A stretch of DNA of 64,000 nt from Acanthochlamys bracteata (Eukaryota > Streptophyta > Magnoliopsida > Pandanales > Velloziaceae): contig CM034132.1 of assembly GCA_019914995.1 (NCBI GenBank), positions 7,425,524 to 7,489,523 on the forward strand, in the 5' to 3' direction. Shown one piece after another: positions 22,752 to 36,100 of the stretch. How positions within the stretch are numbered: position 1 is the first letter of the stretch; every line of letters begins with the position of its first letter. The notes beneath the pieces are model-generated. The model saw only the letters and a program-made list of their open reading frames with translations. It made no database searches and was not told the DNA's origin. The translations under genes were made by a program, and so were the position numbers.

Positions 22752-24203
22752 ATGGCAGTACATAGGTCGTGGAGTAAAGTTCGAGCTCTCGGTTATGGAT
22801 CCACAGCAACCGTATGGCTCGCGACATCGCCGTCTTCTCCGACGCCATTTGCAGTCAAGGCATCGGCAGCAGGAGCTTCTTCTTCTTATTCCTTGCTTCA
22901 GAGGGAGCAAAGAATTCTTTCTTCCCTGAACTCTCCTTACGTGGTCTCTTATTTGGGTTTCGAAGCCTCTGCAGATTTTAGCGAGTTCAATCTCTTCATG
23001 GAGTATGCAACAGGGGGATCACTGGCCGAAGAGATTAAAGCGAAGTTTGGGAAAGGCATGGACGACGAATCCTTGATCCGATCGCGTGCGAGGGATGTGT
23101 TGCTTGGTTTAAGGTATCTACACGGTATTGGACTCGTCCACTGCGATGTGAAGTCAAGGAACGTGCTTATTGGCTCCGAGGACCGTGCAATGCTCGTAGA
23201 TTTTGGATGCTCAAAGTGGGTCTCGGATAGTCACTGGGATAAATCTGTTCGTGGCACGCCTCTGTTCATGTCGCCGGAAGTGGCACGTGGAGAAATGCAG
23301 GGACCCGAAGCAGATATCTGGGCGCTGGGCTGCACGGTGATTGAGATGGCAACGGGTCGACTGCCTTGGCCTGATTTTGGTGATCCGATCGCAACCCTTC
23401 ATGAGATCGCATTTGGCAATTGCGTGGCAGAGATCCCATGCGAGATTTCTGAAGAAGGGAAGGATTTCCTTGACAAGTGTTTGAAGAGAGACCCAAAACA
23501 GAGGTGGACTGCAGAGCAGCTGCTCACTCATCCGTTTGTTGCTGCCGACTCTTGTTCTTCTTCTTCTTCTGTGAATTTATCGAATTGGGTCACACCAAAG
23601 ACAGTTCTGGATCAGGACATTTGGGAGTCAATGACAGAGGACGAGGACGATGAAGAAGATCAATGCCTCCAAGATCTTCATGATGCATTTGAAAGAATCA
23701 GGCAGCTTGCAGCCGGAGAAACCAATGCCTTTTCTGACCAACTCATTAATTGGACGTTGGATGAGAGCTGCGGTTGGGTTACTGTTAGATCTTCCGGCGA
23801 CGGTAGCAGCAGCAGCGCGAATTGTGAGGAAGAAGAATCCAGGAATCAAATTCCAGCCAGCGTAAATGGATTCTTCGAAGCATCAATGGTTGCTTCGGAT
23901 TGCAGCAGCAGCAGAGCAGCAACAATTAACAGCAGCAGCGTGGAGTTCACGTCTACAGATCATGAGCATCTCCTTGAGACGGAGGAGATTTTGTCCCAAT
24001 ATTCCACTAGCAGTAATAATAGTAACAGTTATTTTAGGATTACTACTGCTACATTTGATATTTCGAGTGCAGTAGAAAGTGAAAACATGTGTAAAAACTG
24101 TACCTACGAATATTACCACGATGATTCAGTAATAGAAGACCATTTTTCCCTAATATGCTTTTTTCTATTCTATTTAGATCCTGAAAAATTAGACCTGTTT
24201 TGA
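22752..24203 (+). CDS. MAPKKK17/18-like protein kinase (paralogue B), intronless, 483 aa
   Basis: The frame is open further upstream, but the start at 22752 (MAVHRSWSKVRALG) is chosen because it aligns with the start of paralogue A and the upstream part is CT-rich, leader-like and of low complexity. Kinase motifs: GYGSTATVW (14-22), K36, E52, HCDVK (130-134), DFG (150-152) and GTPLFMSPEVARG in the activation loop. A conserved post-kinase block (WVTPKTVLDQDIW), an acidic segment and a Ser-rich tail follow. It is nearly identical in layout to 9583-11040 and in opposite orientation, so the pair arose by duplication with inversion. The C-terminal 20 or so residues are unlike those of paralogue A. 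Predicted role: ABA/stress MAP kinase kinase kinase. Confidence 0.93.
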   Translation: MAVHRSWSKVRALGYGSTATVWLATSPSSPTPFAVKASAAGASSSYSLLQREQRILSSLNSPYVVSYLGFEASADFSEFNLFMEYATGGSLAEEIKAKFGKGMDDESLIRSRARDVLLGLRYLHGIGLVHCDVKSRNVLIGSEDRAMLVDFGCSKWVSDSHWDKSVRGTPLFMSPEVARGEMQGPEADIWALGCTVIEMATGRLPWPDFGDPIATLHEIAFGNCVAEIPCEISEEGKDFLDKCLKRDPKQRWTAEQLLTHPFVAADSCSSSSSVNLSNWVTPKTVLDQDIWESMTEDEDDEEDQCLQDLHDAFERIRQLAAGETNAFSDQLINWTLDESCGWVTVRSSGDGSSSSANCEEEESRNQIPASVNGFFEASMVASDCSSSRAATINSSSVEFTSTDHEHLLETEEILSQYSTSSNNSNSYFRITTATFDISSAVESENMCKNCTYEYYHDDSVIEDHFSLICFFLFYLDPEKLDLF

Positions 24204-24730
24204 AGTTTGTTCTATTCTGTTGCTTTGTTTTCATGGTTTTCTTACTCCAGCTGTTTGGACGATCAGTAGCTGCTGCTTTAGACCAATTCTTTTCCCTACC
24301 TGTTTGCATCTATGTGAACGCAATGCGCCGGCAAACGATAATTTAAAACTTCGATAGTTGAGTACTACTAGTGCTGGAACACAGAATATGCCAAGGCAAT
24401 GAAGATACGGATGAACTGTGGACACTTGTTGTGACTTGAAACAACGAAAAGAAGAAAAAAAAAGGCAGGCATTAATGGGTTGGTTGGCAAACTCAATCCG
24501 GCGTCACCAAACTCAATATCCAGCAAAAACGAATTAGTAGAAGCGTGCATCATGGTGTTCATTTAGGTAGGAAAATCTCGACGGTCGTTACCGACGGTGC
24601 CAGCTGGAACACATGGCATGCATTTAAGCAAGCAAAATATATATTTCCATAGAAACATTCCAAATATTGCCAACGAATTTTATATTAAAAGTTAACCAAG
24701 CGTGACTTCGAACAAGGTTACTGCGTGGTT

Positions 24731-24901
24731 TAATATATGTAAGAGGTGAGTTTTATGAAACAAAATTAGTTAGAATTAAATTTAGTAAGAAATGAATTAG
24801 AAGTGAGTTCAGGATAGACTTATTTAGAGAAAATAATTTTTAAATCAAAATTTGGTGAGAAAAAATAAATTTTGTGTAACTAAAACAAACATTTAGAATT
24901 A
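24731..24901 (+). repeat. Direct repeat, copy 1
   Basis: Begins TAATATATGTAAGAGGTGAG and ends AACAAACATTTAGAATTAG. It matches 25487-25655 along its whole length with scattered differences. The spacing (about 585 bp between copies) could fit a very small terminal-repeat element, but no primer site was found. Confidence 0.6.
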
Positions 24902-25486
24902 GACAGTGCTTTGAAAACTAATATGGTGCTTGACCCGGAAATATTATCGAATTTCTGAGTCACCAGTTAAGTCACTGGATCATCGAATTTGATCCATCGA
25001 ATCAAATTAGATTTATTAAATAAATATTAATATTATAAATATAATATATATATTATATAATATTTACTGTAGCAATTATCTAAAAAAATTTTAAATAAAT
25101 GATTATATACGATAAATATTAAATATATTTTTTGAAATTATATTTTTTATTTTGAAGCAATAGTTTTAAAAAGTCAAAATAATAATCAAAAATTTCAAAA
25201 TATAGATGAATCTCAATATTTTAAACATTATAAATTAGCTATGTAATTATGTATAACTGCGTGTTGCCTTATACATGTAGTAAAGATCAGCATAGTAGAG
25301 ATAGTCTGACAACGATCAATAGAGCGCGATAGCAGCATTTATAATTAGCTCCGGGAATGCAGCAAAAGAAGAGGTTAGCCGGTTAGAAAGATGGAGGGTT
25401 AGAAACTTAACAAAAATAATTCGAAGCAGCAAATAAACTCAAGAAACAAACATATTTTAATATCTTATTTTTATTTTATTGTTTTT

Positions 25487-25655
25487 AATATGTAAGAGGT
25501 AAGTTCATGAAACAAAATTAGTTAGAATTAAATCTACTAAAAAAATAAATTAGAAGTGAGTTCAGTATAAACTTATTTATAGAAAATAATTTTTAGATCA
25601 AAATTTGGTAAGAAAAAATAAATTTTGTATAACTGAAACGAGCGTTTAGAATTAC
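25487..25655 (+). repeat. Direct repeat, copy 2
   Basis: Partner of 24731-24901, same orientation. The shared core includes GTGAGTTCAG and AAATAATTTTTA. Confidence 0.6.
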
Positions 25656-27472
25656 TGAATTAGAGTTTGCAAACTAATAAGCATGCAATGACCAAAAGGT
25701 TGTAAAGCAATTGCGACACGTGCTTGTTAAAAGCAACGAGTAGTAAGAACCTAGAGCTCTTTTCAAAAAAGAAAAGGAAAAACAGTTTGTGCTCAAAGGT
25801 ATGTCCATGTTTAAGTGCTTCGCAAATCACAAGTGTAGAACACACACGTTTTGCTAACAATTTTAACTGAAAAAATTGAGCTAGGAGAGTATTTCTGCGA
25901 GCGAGTTGCAAGTTGGGTGGAGTGTAACTTTCTAAAAGTCGCGCAAACTATTAGAGTTTAGAGTGTGTTACGTTGTGTACCAATTACAAGCTGAAGCTTC
26001 TGGACTTCTACCATCTGGCTTATTTATCGATGTTTCTGAATTATGAGGCTGGCAATACGATAATGAAACTGTATAAAAATAGTTCAATAATCTTTCTCTT
26101 TAAGTGTGTGTGTTCTTGAGATAATGGTTTTTGCTTTCTTTCTTTTTTCCCTTCAAATTGAGAGATCCAGCGGCTTGTAGAGAACTGCAACTTAACTAGC
26201 TTCAATACAAAATACTGAGTACTATAATGACTTCTAAGTTAGTTTTACATTAGCTGTATGCAGATTATGTAGCTACTTTTTTGTGTCATCTGTGGAATTA
26301 ATGTTTGCAGTTTAGGTGAAAATTTTGCCAATATGAGATTGGTTTCAGCTCAATTTCGCTCATTTAATCATGTCAAAGAACTCCAAGTCGGTCGGCGAGC
26401 ATGTAGTCACGTAAACATGTATTTGGTCCTCCTCATTTTGAAGTTGTGAACTTTGTGGAGCAGCAAATGAAGACGTCTGGCAAACCGTTACCTTATTACA
26501 GTTCACACTAGCGGCACCGACGTTTTGGACACGAACCATTCAAGTAAGCTAGCTGTAAGACCAACCAAACAAATAATAAGACGCTAACTTAAGCCAGCAT
26601 TGCAAAAATCTTCCATACCATAAATCGTCCATAGATAGACACTAACAACCAAACCAATTCCTAAAAAAATAATATATATATAGTAATAATAATTGAGGCA
26701 CCAAAACTAACAATTAAAGTGGTTGCAGTTTGTTAGAACAAGTAAATCAAATCCTTCGATATGATGGTTGCTCAGCTATTTGATGCTTGAAAGGTAGAGC
26801 TCAAGAAGATCTAAGTTCCTAATTAATTCATAACCTGCAACTGCTAATTAATTCATAAGTTCTCAAATCTCTGTATTGCGTTACCTAAGTATATAAATTA
26901 ACCAGTATCAAGATTATGACTGTTAAAACTGTTGCACAAACTGCTAACGAACACCAAGGACAAAAAGCGTTTTGTTAACGCGATATTTGCATTTTGTACC
27001 TTATTCTTGGGTCCGACACAAGTAAATACCAAAACAGCAACTATGTTTCCAAACAAAAGAATATACACAACTATTTTAAAAATTATTTTTAGGTTATGAA
27101 ATCACTGATGCATCATTTCTAAGACCGTAAAGGCGTTAGGTTTATAATCACCAAGAGAAGATATATGTCAACTAGCACAACAGTGATTCTGAAATCTTCA
27201 TTGTGTTTCATCAATCAGTGCATCCCTTCTTGTCTAAGGGTTGTGTTTCAATACGGAACTCACTCTCTTCCGTTAGATTTTGAATTTGAAGTCACTTATT
27301 ATGTTTCAATTTACCCTAAGCTCACCAAACTCATATTTTCTTACGAACTTTCAATTAATTTGGTTTCATGAAACTCACTTTCCACCAATTAAAATACACC
27401 CTAATATTATGTTGTCTTGTTTAGAAACAACTAGCACAGAAGGCTAGAAGAGTACATAAACTGAAAGAAATA

Positions 27473-27955
27473 TAGAAGTGACAATTCAAATTCATGAATC
27501 AGTTTTGAATCAATTCATATAATAACAAAGTTAAATCGTTTAATCCTAACTAATCTATTTAAGGATTAAAATTTTAAACTAAAAATTATAAAAATTAATT
27601 TCTAACAATAATATATAAAAATTATTATTGTCATATATCTAAAAATAAATATTAATTTTGATAAAATCTATTAATTAAATAAATTAGGTTAAATTAAGAC
27701 AAATATATATACAAATTAAATTAAAATTTTATCTTATTATTTCAAATATTTTTTAATTATTAAATAATATATACTATATAAATAATTATATAAATTAAAC
27801 GGATCAATTTCGCAAAAACCCAAAATCCAACCGAACTTGTTAAAATTTTCGAATCGACTTGAAATTCGACCCGAACATGATTAAAATTTGACCCGAATTC
27901 GATTTTTTTTTATTGAGGTCAAGTTCGCGGATCGGGTTGGAGATTGCCACCTCTA
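27473..27955. mobile_element. Degraded hAT-type MITE
   Basis: Ends TAGAAGTGACAA and TTGCCACCTCTA resemble those of 15028-15593. The GACCCGAA-rich right part and AT-rich core match that element in reverse orientation. No clean 8-bp duplication remains, so this is an older copy. Confidence 0.6.
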
Positions 27956-28346
27956 CCAAAAATGGCAAAAATTCAAGGAATCCATTACCCTTTATACAAT
28001 ATAAAACAGTTTCACATCCATGAGGATTTTAAGAAACACCAAAACTGTAGGCTAAAAAAAAACCTGTAGTAAACTCTTCACTTTTTACATCAAATACTGT
28101 AGAAAAGTGGAATTTCTATAGTGAAAGACGTATAAACTTAACCTGGTCAATACCTCTTTGAACCTGGGAATAATTCCAAATTTCTTTAATCGTAGTCAAA
28201 TCAAGTCCTTCAGAAGTTGTAAGAGGGCAAGTTGTAAGAGGGTACTTTGGCTCCAAGTTGTAAGAGAGTCCAGTCCTATCAGAATATGTCCTGTGATCTG
28301 GGTGTATCAAATTTTCTGTACTCAGATGCTGGCTTTTGTAACATTT

Positions 28347-30068
28347 TCATGAGTTCTTTTTGCTATCAGATAGTGATAATTTGCGATCGATTGACTGAAG
28401 CTGATTCCGAAGGTTCTGATTCTCTTCCAACAAGCGCCCATACTCGATAAGAAAACCATCAGACTGTTTCTTAAGAGCATTTACATTAACTTCTGCAACT
28501 TTCACCTCCTTCAATCTTGCTTCTGATTCTTCCTCTAACTCTTTGACCTTAATATTTAAGTTGGCGATCTCTCTATCACGTGCTTTGAGATCATCCGAGC
28601 TTCCATTTTTTGCTTCTTCAAACATTCTATTTTGTTTATTTAGGACCTCAGCATTCTTCCTTATTGTCCTTAACTCTCTGATATAATGGTGCAAGCGATC
28701 AATTATAAGACCAAGGAAGAGAGAATATCCTGCACAAAGACATTAACATATATTATTAAACATCTTGTGCATGCATTCTTTGAAGAAGAAGATCAACAGT
28801 ACATCCCTGTTGTAAAGCCTAAGATCCTAACTCATCATCAAACCTTGAATCTAGGCTAGCACTATAACTGCTGTATGAATCTGTAAATGCAAATTCAAAT
28901 AGCAAAACTAGACTCCTACAACTGTTCCTTTCCTCTATAAATATATCTAAAATTCCATTATTTTATAAGGAGAAACAATGCACTTAGACATGCGCAGATG
29001 GAATATATGAAATTTAATTCAGTTTTGAGTGGGCACACAGCGCACTCAAACCTCAAAATGATGGAGTTTCTGAATGACTTTGATTATGGATATCAACAAG
29101 ATGACACTAATATTGGTGACATTCCAGATCACACTAGCAAAGCATTCATATGTACAATTCTAGTAAGAGGTTGGCTAACTAATTACTGAAGGGCAGTACT
29201 TGTACATCAGCAGTAGATACTTCTTATATATTCAGCCTTCAAATTTTATATTAGAAAATAACTATTCTTGCGTGGACTCTAAATTAGTGAAACAATTAAA
29301 AAAACGAGGAAAAAATGGTAGGATTAATATGTCCTTGGGCAAAATTGGTTTTGATTAGGGTACGATTAATATGCACTTTTGTGAGGTTATATAGGTATTA
29401 TGCATACTAGCAAAAACCTTACTTTTATAGGCTAGGCTACTAGTGTTTTTTTTTATCTTTCATAAACTTTCATCTGTATAATGGATAGACTTAACTTCAT
29501 CCATATTGTATGAAACTGTTTGTCCTGGTGCATCAGTATGTGGTAGTTCACTACTCAAAGAGAACAAAGCACCTGCTTATATAATGGTAATTAGATTAAC
29601 AAATTTGTGATTTCGAATGGAAAATGACCTCATTCAATGTTATTCAAATAGCACATTAGAAAAAGTAAACAAGTATTGGAAATATCAAATGCATAGCAAC
29701 TAAAAAATTGAGCTACAAGAATATAAGTTTAAAATCTCAGATAGAGCTTCTTGAAATTTTTTGTAGTCGAATCCTTGAAACAAGTGCTTTGCAAGATTAC
29801 ATATTTCTTGGAATATTTCGTGGAAATTTCACATAGAGCAACCTTGTTTCAAGGATTCGACACACTTGGATAGGTGCAGTTAGCGTAGATGGGTTCCAAC
29901 TATAGTAGAAATTTAAAATAAGTAAAAATATAAAGATTGAGAGTTCAATGCTTGGACTTTAAATAATCAAAACACTAGAATAACAATGTTTTCAAACCAA
30001 GATTGTGAATTGAACCAATCACGCCAAGAGGCTGATTGTTTTAACAGTGAAACCAAATAGGTTATCCA

Positions 30069-30111
<43 letters not shown>

Positions 30112-33100
30112 AAGAAAGGGAAACTTAAGTAGTGTCGAGTATGAAATATTAGCAGTTTCTTGTGTTTTAGATAAATTTCAATTATTCCTAAATGGTCCTT
30201 TTACTATAAGAACAGATTGCGAAGCTATAGTTGCATTTTTTAATAAAAAAAAAGATAGAAATAGAAGCAGTAAAACATGGTTAAATTTTATAGATAAAGT
30301 AACACGAAATGGTTATCAAGTAGAATTAGAACATATAAAAGCTTACGATAATAATGCAGCTGACTTCCTTTCTCGCAGATGGAAGGACACCTCACTTTTG
30401 GAAAACATCTTTTGAACAAGTATAAGAAGGAATCAAATCATAGGTTTAGAAGTACATAAAAATTAGACGAAATACAACAATGCATTTTAGATAATCTTTA
30501 TAATAATAGGTTCAATCCATACATAATAATTAAGGATCTCCAGTAGTAGCTCATTATTTTAGTAAAATTGTCTCACCACCATTCTCTAGATTCTTTTCGT
30601 ATTATGTTGTAACCCGCAGATGGCAGATATTACTTGGAAGTCACCAAAGCCATAGGTAATTACAGAAGTCCCAAATACAAGGGATTTTATTCATTTCAAG
30701 AAGCATTTGCATATGCATAAAAAACCATCCTTAGCAACATGCTCTGGATTAGTCCAGAAGTAAATGGTAAATATCAAGTAGATGCAATACTCCTTTAACT
30801 GATGTAGATATAAAAGAGTCATTTCATAAGCAACTCCAGTTTTATGAACTGTGTAGGCTTTAACATCGGTGAATCATCACACCAAGCACTCACATCACTA
30901 CAAACTAATCATGGTAAAGTAGAAACATCGCATTTAGCATCTAATGAATTAGCATTTAGAAAACTTCAAAACTTGTTAGTATAGAAAATGTATCAGTAGC
31001 AATGATAGAAAAGGATGCTTTGTTGCGAACAAGATTCTTGGTCAAGAATCAAGAAAAACTAAGGGGATATTTGGAAGTGCTTATTTAAAGGGAGCTTCTC
31101 TGGAACGAAGAATATTTTTAAAATTTTTTTAAAATGAGCTATATTTTTTTACTAAAAAATAGTAAAAATAATTAATAATAAGATCCACGATCTAGAATTT
31201 TTCTGTACTTTTTAAAATTTTAAAAAGATTTTGTTGTGTTCTAGAAAATTTATTGTAAAACGTGAAATGAAAAATTGAAATGAAAAGGAGAAGATAAGGA
31301 GAGGATAAGCAACGCCAAACAACTCCTAATAAAAAGAGAATCTCAGCCTCAGACAACAATATGGAACAAAGTTCATCAACTTCAACAAGTAAAACATCTT
31401 TCCTCTACAAATGATGAACAAAAACTCTTCTTTATCAAGATAAAAGGAATGATGGATCATATGATGACTCTTTAATAGCATGCCTATCTTTGAGAAGATG
31501 TAAGACTTTAAACCACTACTTCTCTGAGGAAGTAAAACAACATATTCTCGACTTTGGACTCTCACCCAAAAAGATAAAGCTGTGGCACTGAACCTATTTC
31601 TTGACGTGACTTTACGAGCTAAAGTTCACTTTTCTGAAATGAGATGCACAACTATTATATGATAAAAGCAAATATGCACTAATAATTGTGTTAGCTTATC
31701 ACAACGGACAATTGGGTTGTTTGTGTAAGACTTTATACTCTATTACTAGAGTATTTTTGAATCCGAGAACATTTAAACCCATCGAAGCCACTTTAGCAAA
31801 AGAACAACTAAAAATTGTACCAGCAACACTGCTACATGGACAATTCACTGGTTTTGCATGTTTAAAGAAAGAGCAAGTAACAAATACCACCCTGCGATGA
31901 ACATTTGTGTGTGCGGTCTTAATAAAATTTTAAAAAAATTTAGAAAGATTCTTTCCTAAGAATTGCTATACAGTTGGTACTACCAATCTGGAAAAAAAGA
32001 GTATATTATCTAGCAAAACACAGAGATTATATAAGACGGAGTCATAATTCAATTTCACCATTCTAACCTGATTATTGGGCACTAAACTCTCTTCTAAAAC
32101 ATACACAAATCCACCAATGGAGAAGAAGAAAATTTTTTTTCGATGAAAGGACGGATGGATTCTTTCCAAGATCCCATTCTATTGCGAAAAACTTTTTTAT
32201 TAAAGTTTTTGTGAAGATTCTTACCAAAAATAAAGTTCCAATATGAAAGAGAGTCAGAAGAATCTACTTTAGCATATGACAGCTTGTATAATGAAGACTC
32301 TTGGTGACTCAACACTTACATGATGCTATAATTTAAACTGTGAATTATAAAGTTATATTCTATACGAGTTGTAAAGAGTCTGTATTATTATATTTCATGT
32401 GTTGTTTCTATCCACTCCTCATCCCTATATAAGAGGAGGTATTGTATGCAGTTGAAATCATCGAGTCTCAAACTTCCAAGTATTGAAAAGTAAAGAGTAA
32501 ACTTTGAATCAAGGTATGACAACTTAAACTCTCTTGTTTGTTTTTTTATCCGAGATTCTAGGAATAAGAACTAATAACTTTGACTGTATATGTGCTCTCT
32601 TATTTGTGAAAGAGTCTCTTATTATACTATCTTGGCGAGTAATCCTCTAAATCTATAACTTGTTGTCTGCAATAGTGTCCATCTAGGCGAGAAGTGACAT
32701 TTAGGATAAGTGTAAGTCGGATGGATCTTTACACGAACATGATGAACACTAGAAAGAGAATAATATGAGAGACTAGCATTAAATAGTCAAAGAGAAAACT
32801 CACTTACCACTACTTCTTTTCCATATTGTCCTCAAAGAGTAAGGGCATAGTGAGTTTTCTCTTTAGCTGCTCCTAAAGTCTCATCATACCCCTCTCCTTT
32901 TCTATATTTTCCTCAAAGAGTTTGGGTATAGTGAGTTTCCTTTTATCTGTTTAATCCTAAAGTCTCATATTATTCTCTCTCTAGTGTTCATCAATTTAAT
33001 GCAAAGAAACATTCGACTTACACCGGTCCTAAACGGCACTTCTCTAGCCTAGGCGGACACTATCGTAGACAAGAAATTGCAGACTTTGAGATAGTGTAAT

Positions 33101-36100
33101 AAGAGAATCTACTTTCACAGATAAGAGAAACTAACGCAGATACAACTCAAAATTATTAGAATTTGTTATTAGAATCTCAAATATAAAAACAAAGAACAGA
33201 GCTTAAGCTGTTATACCTTAATTTAAAGTTCATTCTTTATTTTTCAATACTTGTAGGGCTGAGACTCGATGATCTCAATTGCTTACAATACCTCCTCTTA
33301 TATAGAGATGAGGTGGGGATACAAACAACACATATGGAATCTAATAATACAAACTCTTTACAAGTCATACATAATATAGCTTTAATAATTCACATTTATA
33401 GAGCATCTTTAAAGAGTCATTAAGGGTCCTCATCATACAAAATGTCAATTGTTAACGTAGATTCTTCTAACTCTCTTTCATATTGGAACTTTATTTCTAC
33501 TAAAGAATATTCTGCAAAAACTTTAATAAGTGAGAAGATGGAACCTTGGAAAGTATCCATCCATCCTTTCATTGATATATATGTAATGTTTTATCCTAAG
33601 GGAAATTTTAATACAAGAAAAAGGAAATGTAAAGATTTTGTTTTTCAATTATTTAAAAGAAAATTTGTAATTTGCTAATTAAAGGAAAACAAAAGAAAAC
33701 CTTATAGTGAAAGTCCCAAGGATGATTGATTATGAATATTTACATTTTCAAACAAGACGACCATTTGATTTTGGTTTATATCCTTCTATTTAAAACTATT
33801 ATGATAATAACAATTATTATGATGATTATTATGTCTTCTCAAAAATTATTACAATCAAAGTAATCATACCAAAGGCTTTCTTCCTAAGTAGAATCTTAAC
33901 ACGAGATTTTGTATCGGTTTCTTAAAAAATACAAAACCTTTGTGATTCACTAATTAGAGAAACTCCCTGATAGTGAATGCCCCAAGGATAATTGAATATA
34001 AATCATTGTACTTCCATAGAAAAGCTCTTTAGTTTACTAATTGATTTTAAAAAACCTCCTTATGGAAGTGCAAAGATTTATATTAATGAGAGCAATGATT
34101 GAAACCACTTCATTTTTATCTCATGAAGCTAACTAATGATTATATTAAATTTTTATAACTATAGTATACTTACATTTTCAACTTAGCCCAATGGCACCTT
34201 ACTCCCTTTTTCTATAGCTCCTTCACCTTCCAAGTCTAAGATCCAACACCAAATCCTACTAAAAAATCACAATAACAAGAAGGATAGCACGAGGAGAATA
34301 CTATCACCAAAAGTCGCTCAATCACCACTCTCATCTTCACCATAACTAGCACTAGTTCATAATGGCAAGAAAATGCTTAATCCAATCAAACGATGGCCCT
34401 GAATTATCATAACTACCTTTAATGGTCATGATTATTGACGTTATTGCAGGCTATAAGATATTGTATGTGGAGTACTACTACATATCCAACACCACTCTCT
34501 TCCCATCTTACTCTCCCATTATTCAACCACTCACATGATACATAGAATTGGCTTGAAGAATCCCAAAAGAATTTTCCTCAACTCGCCTAAATAATGCCTA
34601 AAGGTTCTCGTATACATAATGGCAAATATAAAAAAATGGGCTTTGTCGATGCTCTATGAGGTACTCAAAGCATGAGTGAAGGCGTTGCTACATACAGTTG
34701 TTGTATTCAAGTGGTATTAGAATTACCTCTAGAGATATTGAGCATGACTCCAGATATTGTGTAACAACTAGTTTGGGAGCCTTTATTCGAAGAAGTGGAG
34801 CTAGAGACAATTGTATTCAAGTGGACAGAAATAGGGAAGGAGATTGAAACTAGAGGGAATGAGTTAGAGGAGAAGGAGTACTTTGTGTTGTGGAGAAACG
34901 ACACAAATTATTTCCAAGTTGGCCTTGTGTAAGAAGTGGCAGAAGCGATTGTTAATCGGAAAGAGGGAGCGTAAGGTGGTGGAGGGAAGGAATTTTAGTA
35001 TCAGTTAGAAGTAAAGACAATTAATGCTTCAATTAATAAGATTAGAGATCATCAAGTGACAGCCCACAAGGTGTTTGAGAATCATTGAGTAAAGTTGAGC
35101 AGTCTTCTCGAGGAGATGCAAATGCCAAGAGCTTTTACGCCTAACTAGCAAAACAATGGTATTTTCTGTTAAATTTAGGCTATTTTGTTTTCACCAAAAT
35201 GGTGAGAGCAAACATAGGTAAAAAAAACTTCTAATACTTCTTTTCTAACACTATATGAACCAAACACTAGAAAAATACATAGAAATTTTCCTATAGAAAT
35301 CATACAAAATTCCCTTCACGTACCCCAGATTTTTCTTGAGACCAAACAGTCCCTTACAAAGAAACTATCATACAGGCTAGATTTTCTAATAGAATGGATT
35401 TTAGGGATGAAATCCAAAGAATCTAAACATTGAAACAACTTTATGAGAGAAGCAATAAATATCTAAACAAAAAGAGAAAGATTTTGTGAGAATATTTTCT
35501 ATTATTTTTTTAATCAAGTTGATAATCTCCATTAAGAAAGACAAACTTGAATTCTTGTATTATGCCAATTGAAAGCAAAGAAAACACAAACAGGTGTGAA
35601 ACAGGTGTTAAAAAGACAAGTACCAGGGTTCTCTAGTCTAGTACATATACAAAAAAACAAATACTAACAACGGAATATTTATAAAAATGGGTTCAAGTGA
35701 CTCAAAAGCAAACAAAAGCATGAATAAGAAGAGAAGAATGATGAGGATAATTCAAACTTCTCTCATGCAGCATTTGTACATAGAAGTTGTGTACAACCAG
35801 CTTTCAATAAAGATTCCAGAAAACAAAAAAATTATCACCACGACATAATCGTTACAATCAAAAGCAGATAATGAATTCTTGAAAGCTAAACAAAAATTCT
35901 CTGCCCAGAATCTTGTGTCAAAAGAAAGTTCACTTTCAATATATCCACAACAGACACAGAACAATTCCAAAACTTCCCTAATCCATCGTCATGTATAAAT
36001 CAAACAGAACGTCACTTTCAGAAGATTCATTTCAAACATCAAGCACGGCAAACACCTTCATATGTTTCACAAATTAATTAACCAAAGATCACTATCAAAA

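Larger units (their letters stand above)
24204..28346. other. Intergenic region between kinase B and the BAP31-like gene
   Basis: No gene recognised. It contains a 170-bp direct repeat pair (24731-24901 and 25487-25655), a third related segment in opposite orientation near 27236-27405, and a degraded hAT-type MITE (27473-27955). Confidence 0.4.

Noticed and set aside
32094-33678. Two similar frames diverging from the inverted duplication
   Set aside because: Their resemblance follows from the duplicated DNA; they run opposite to the virus-type promoter in each arm, so a gene is unlikely.
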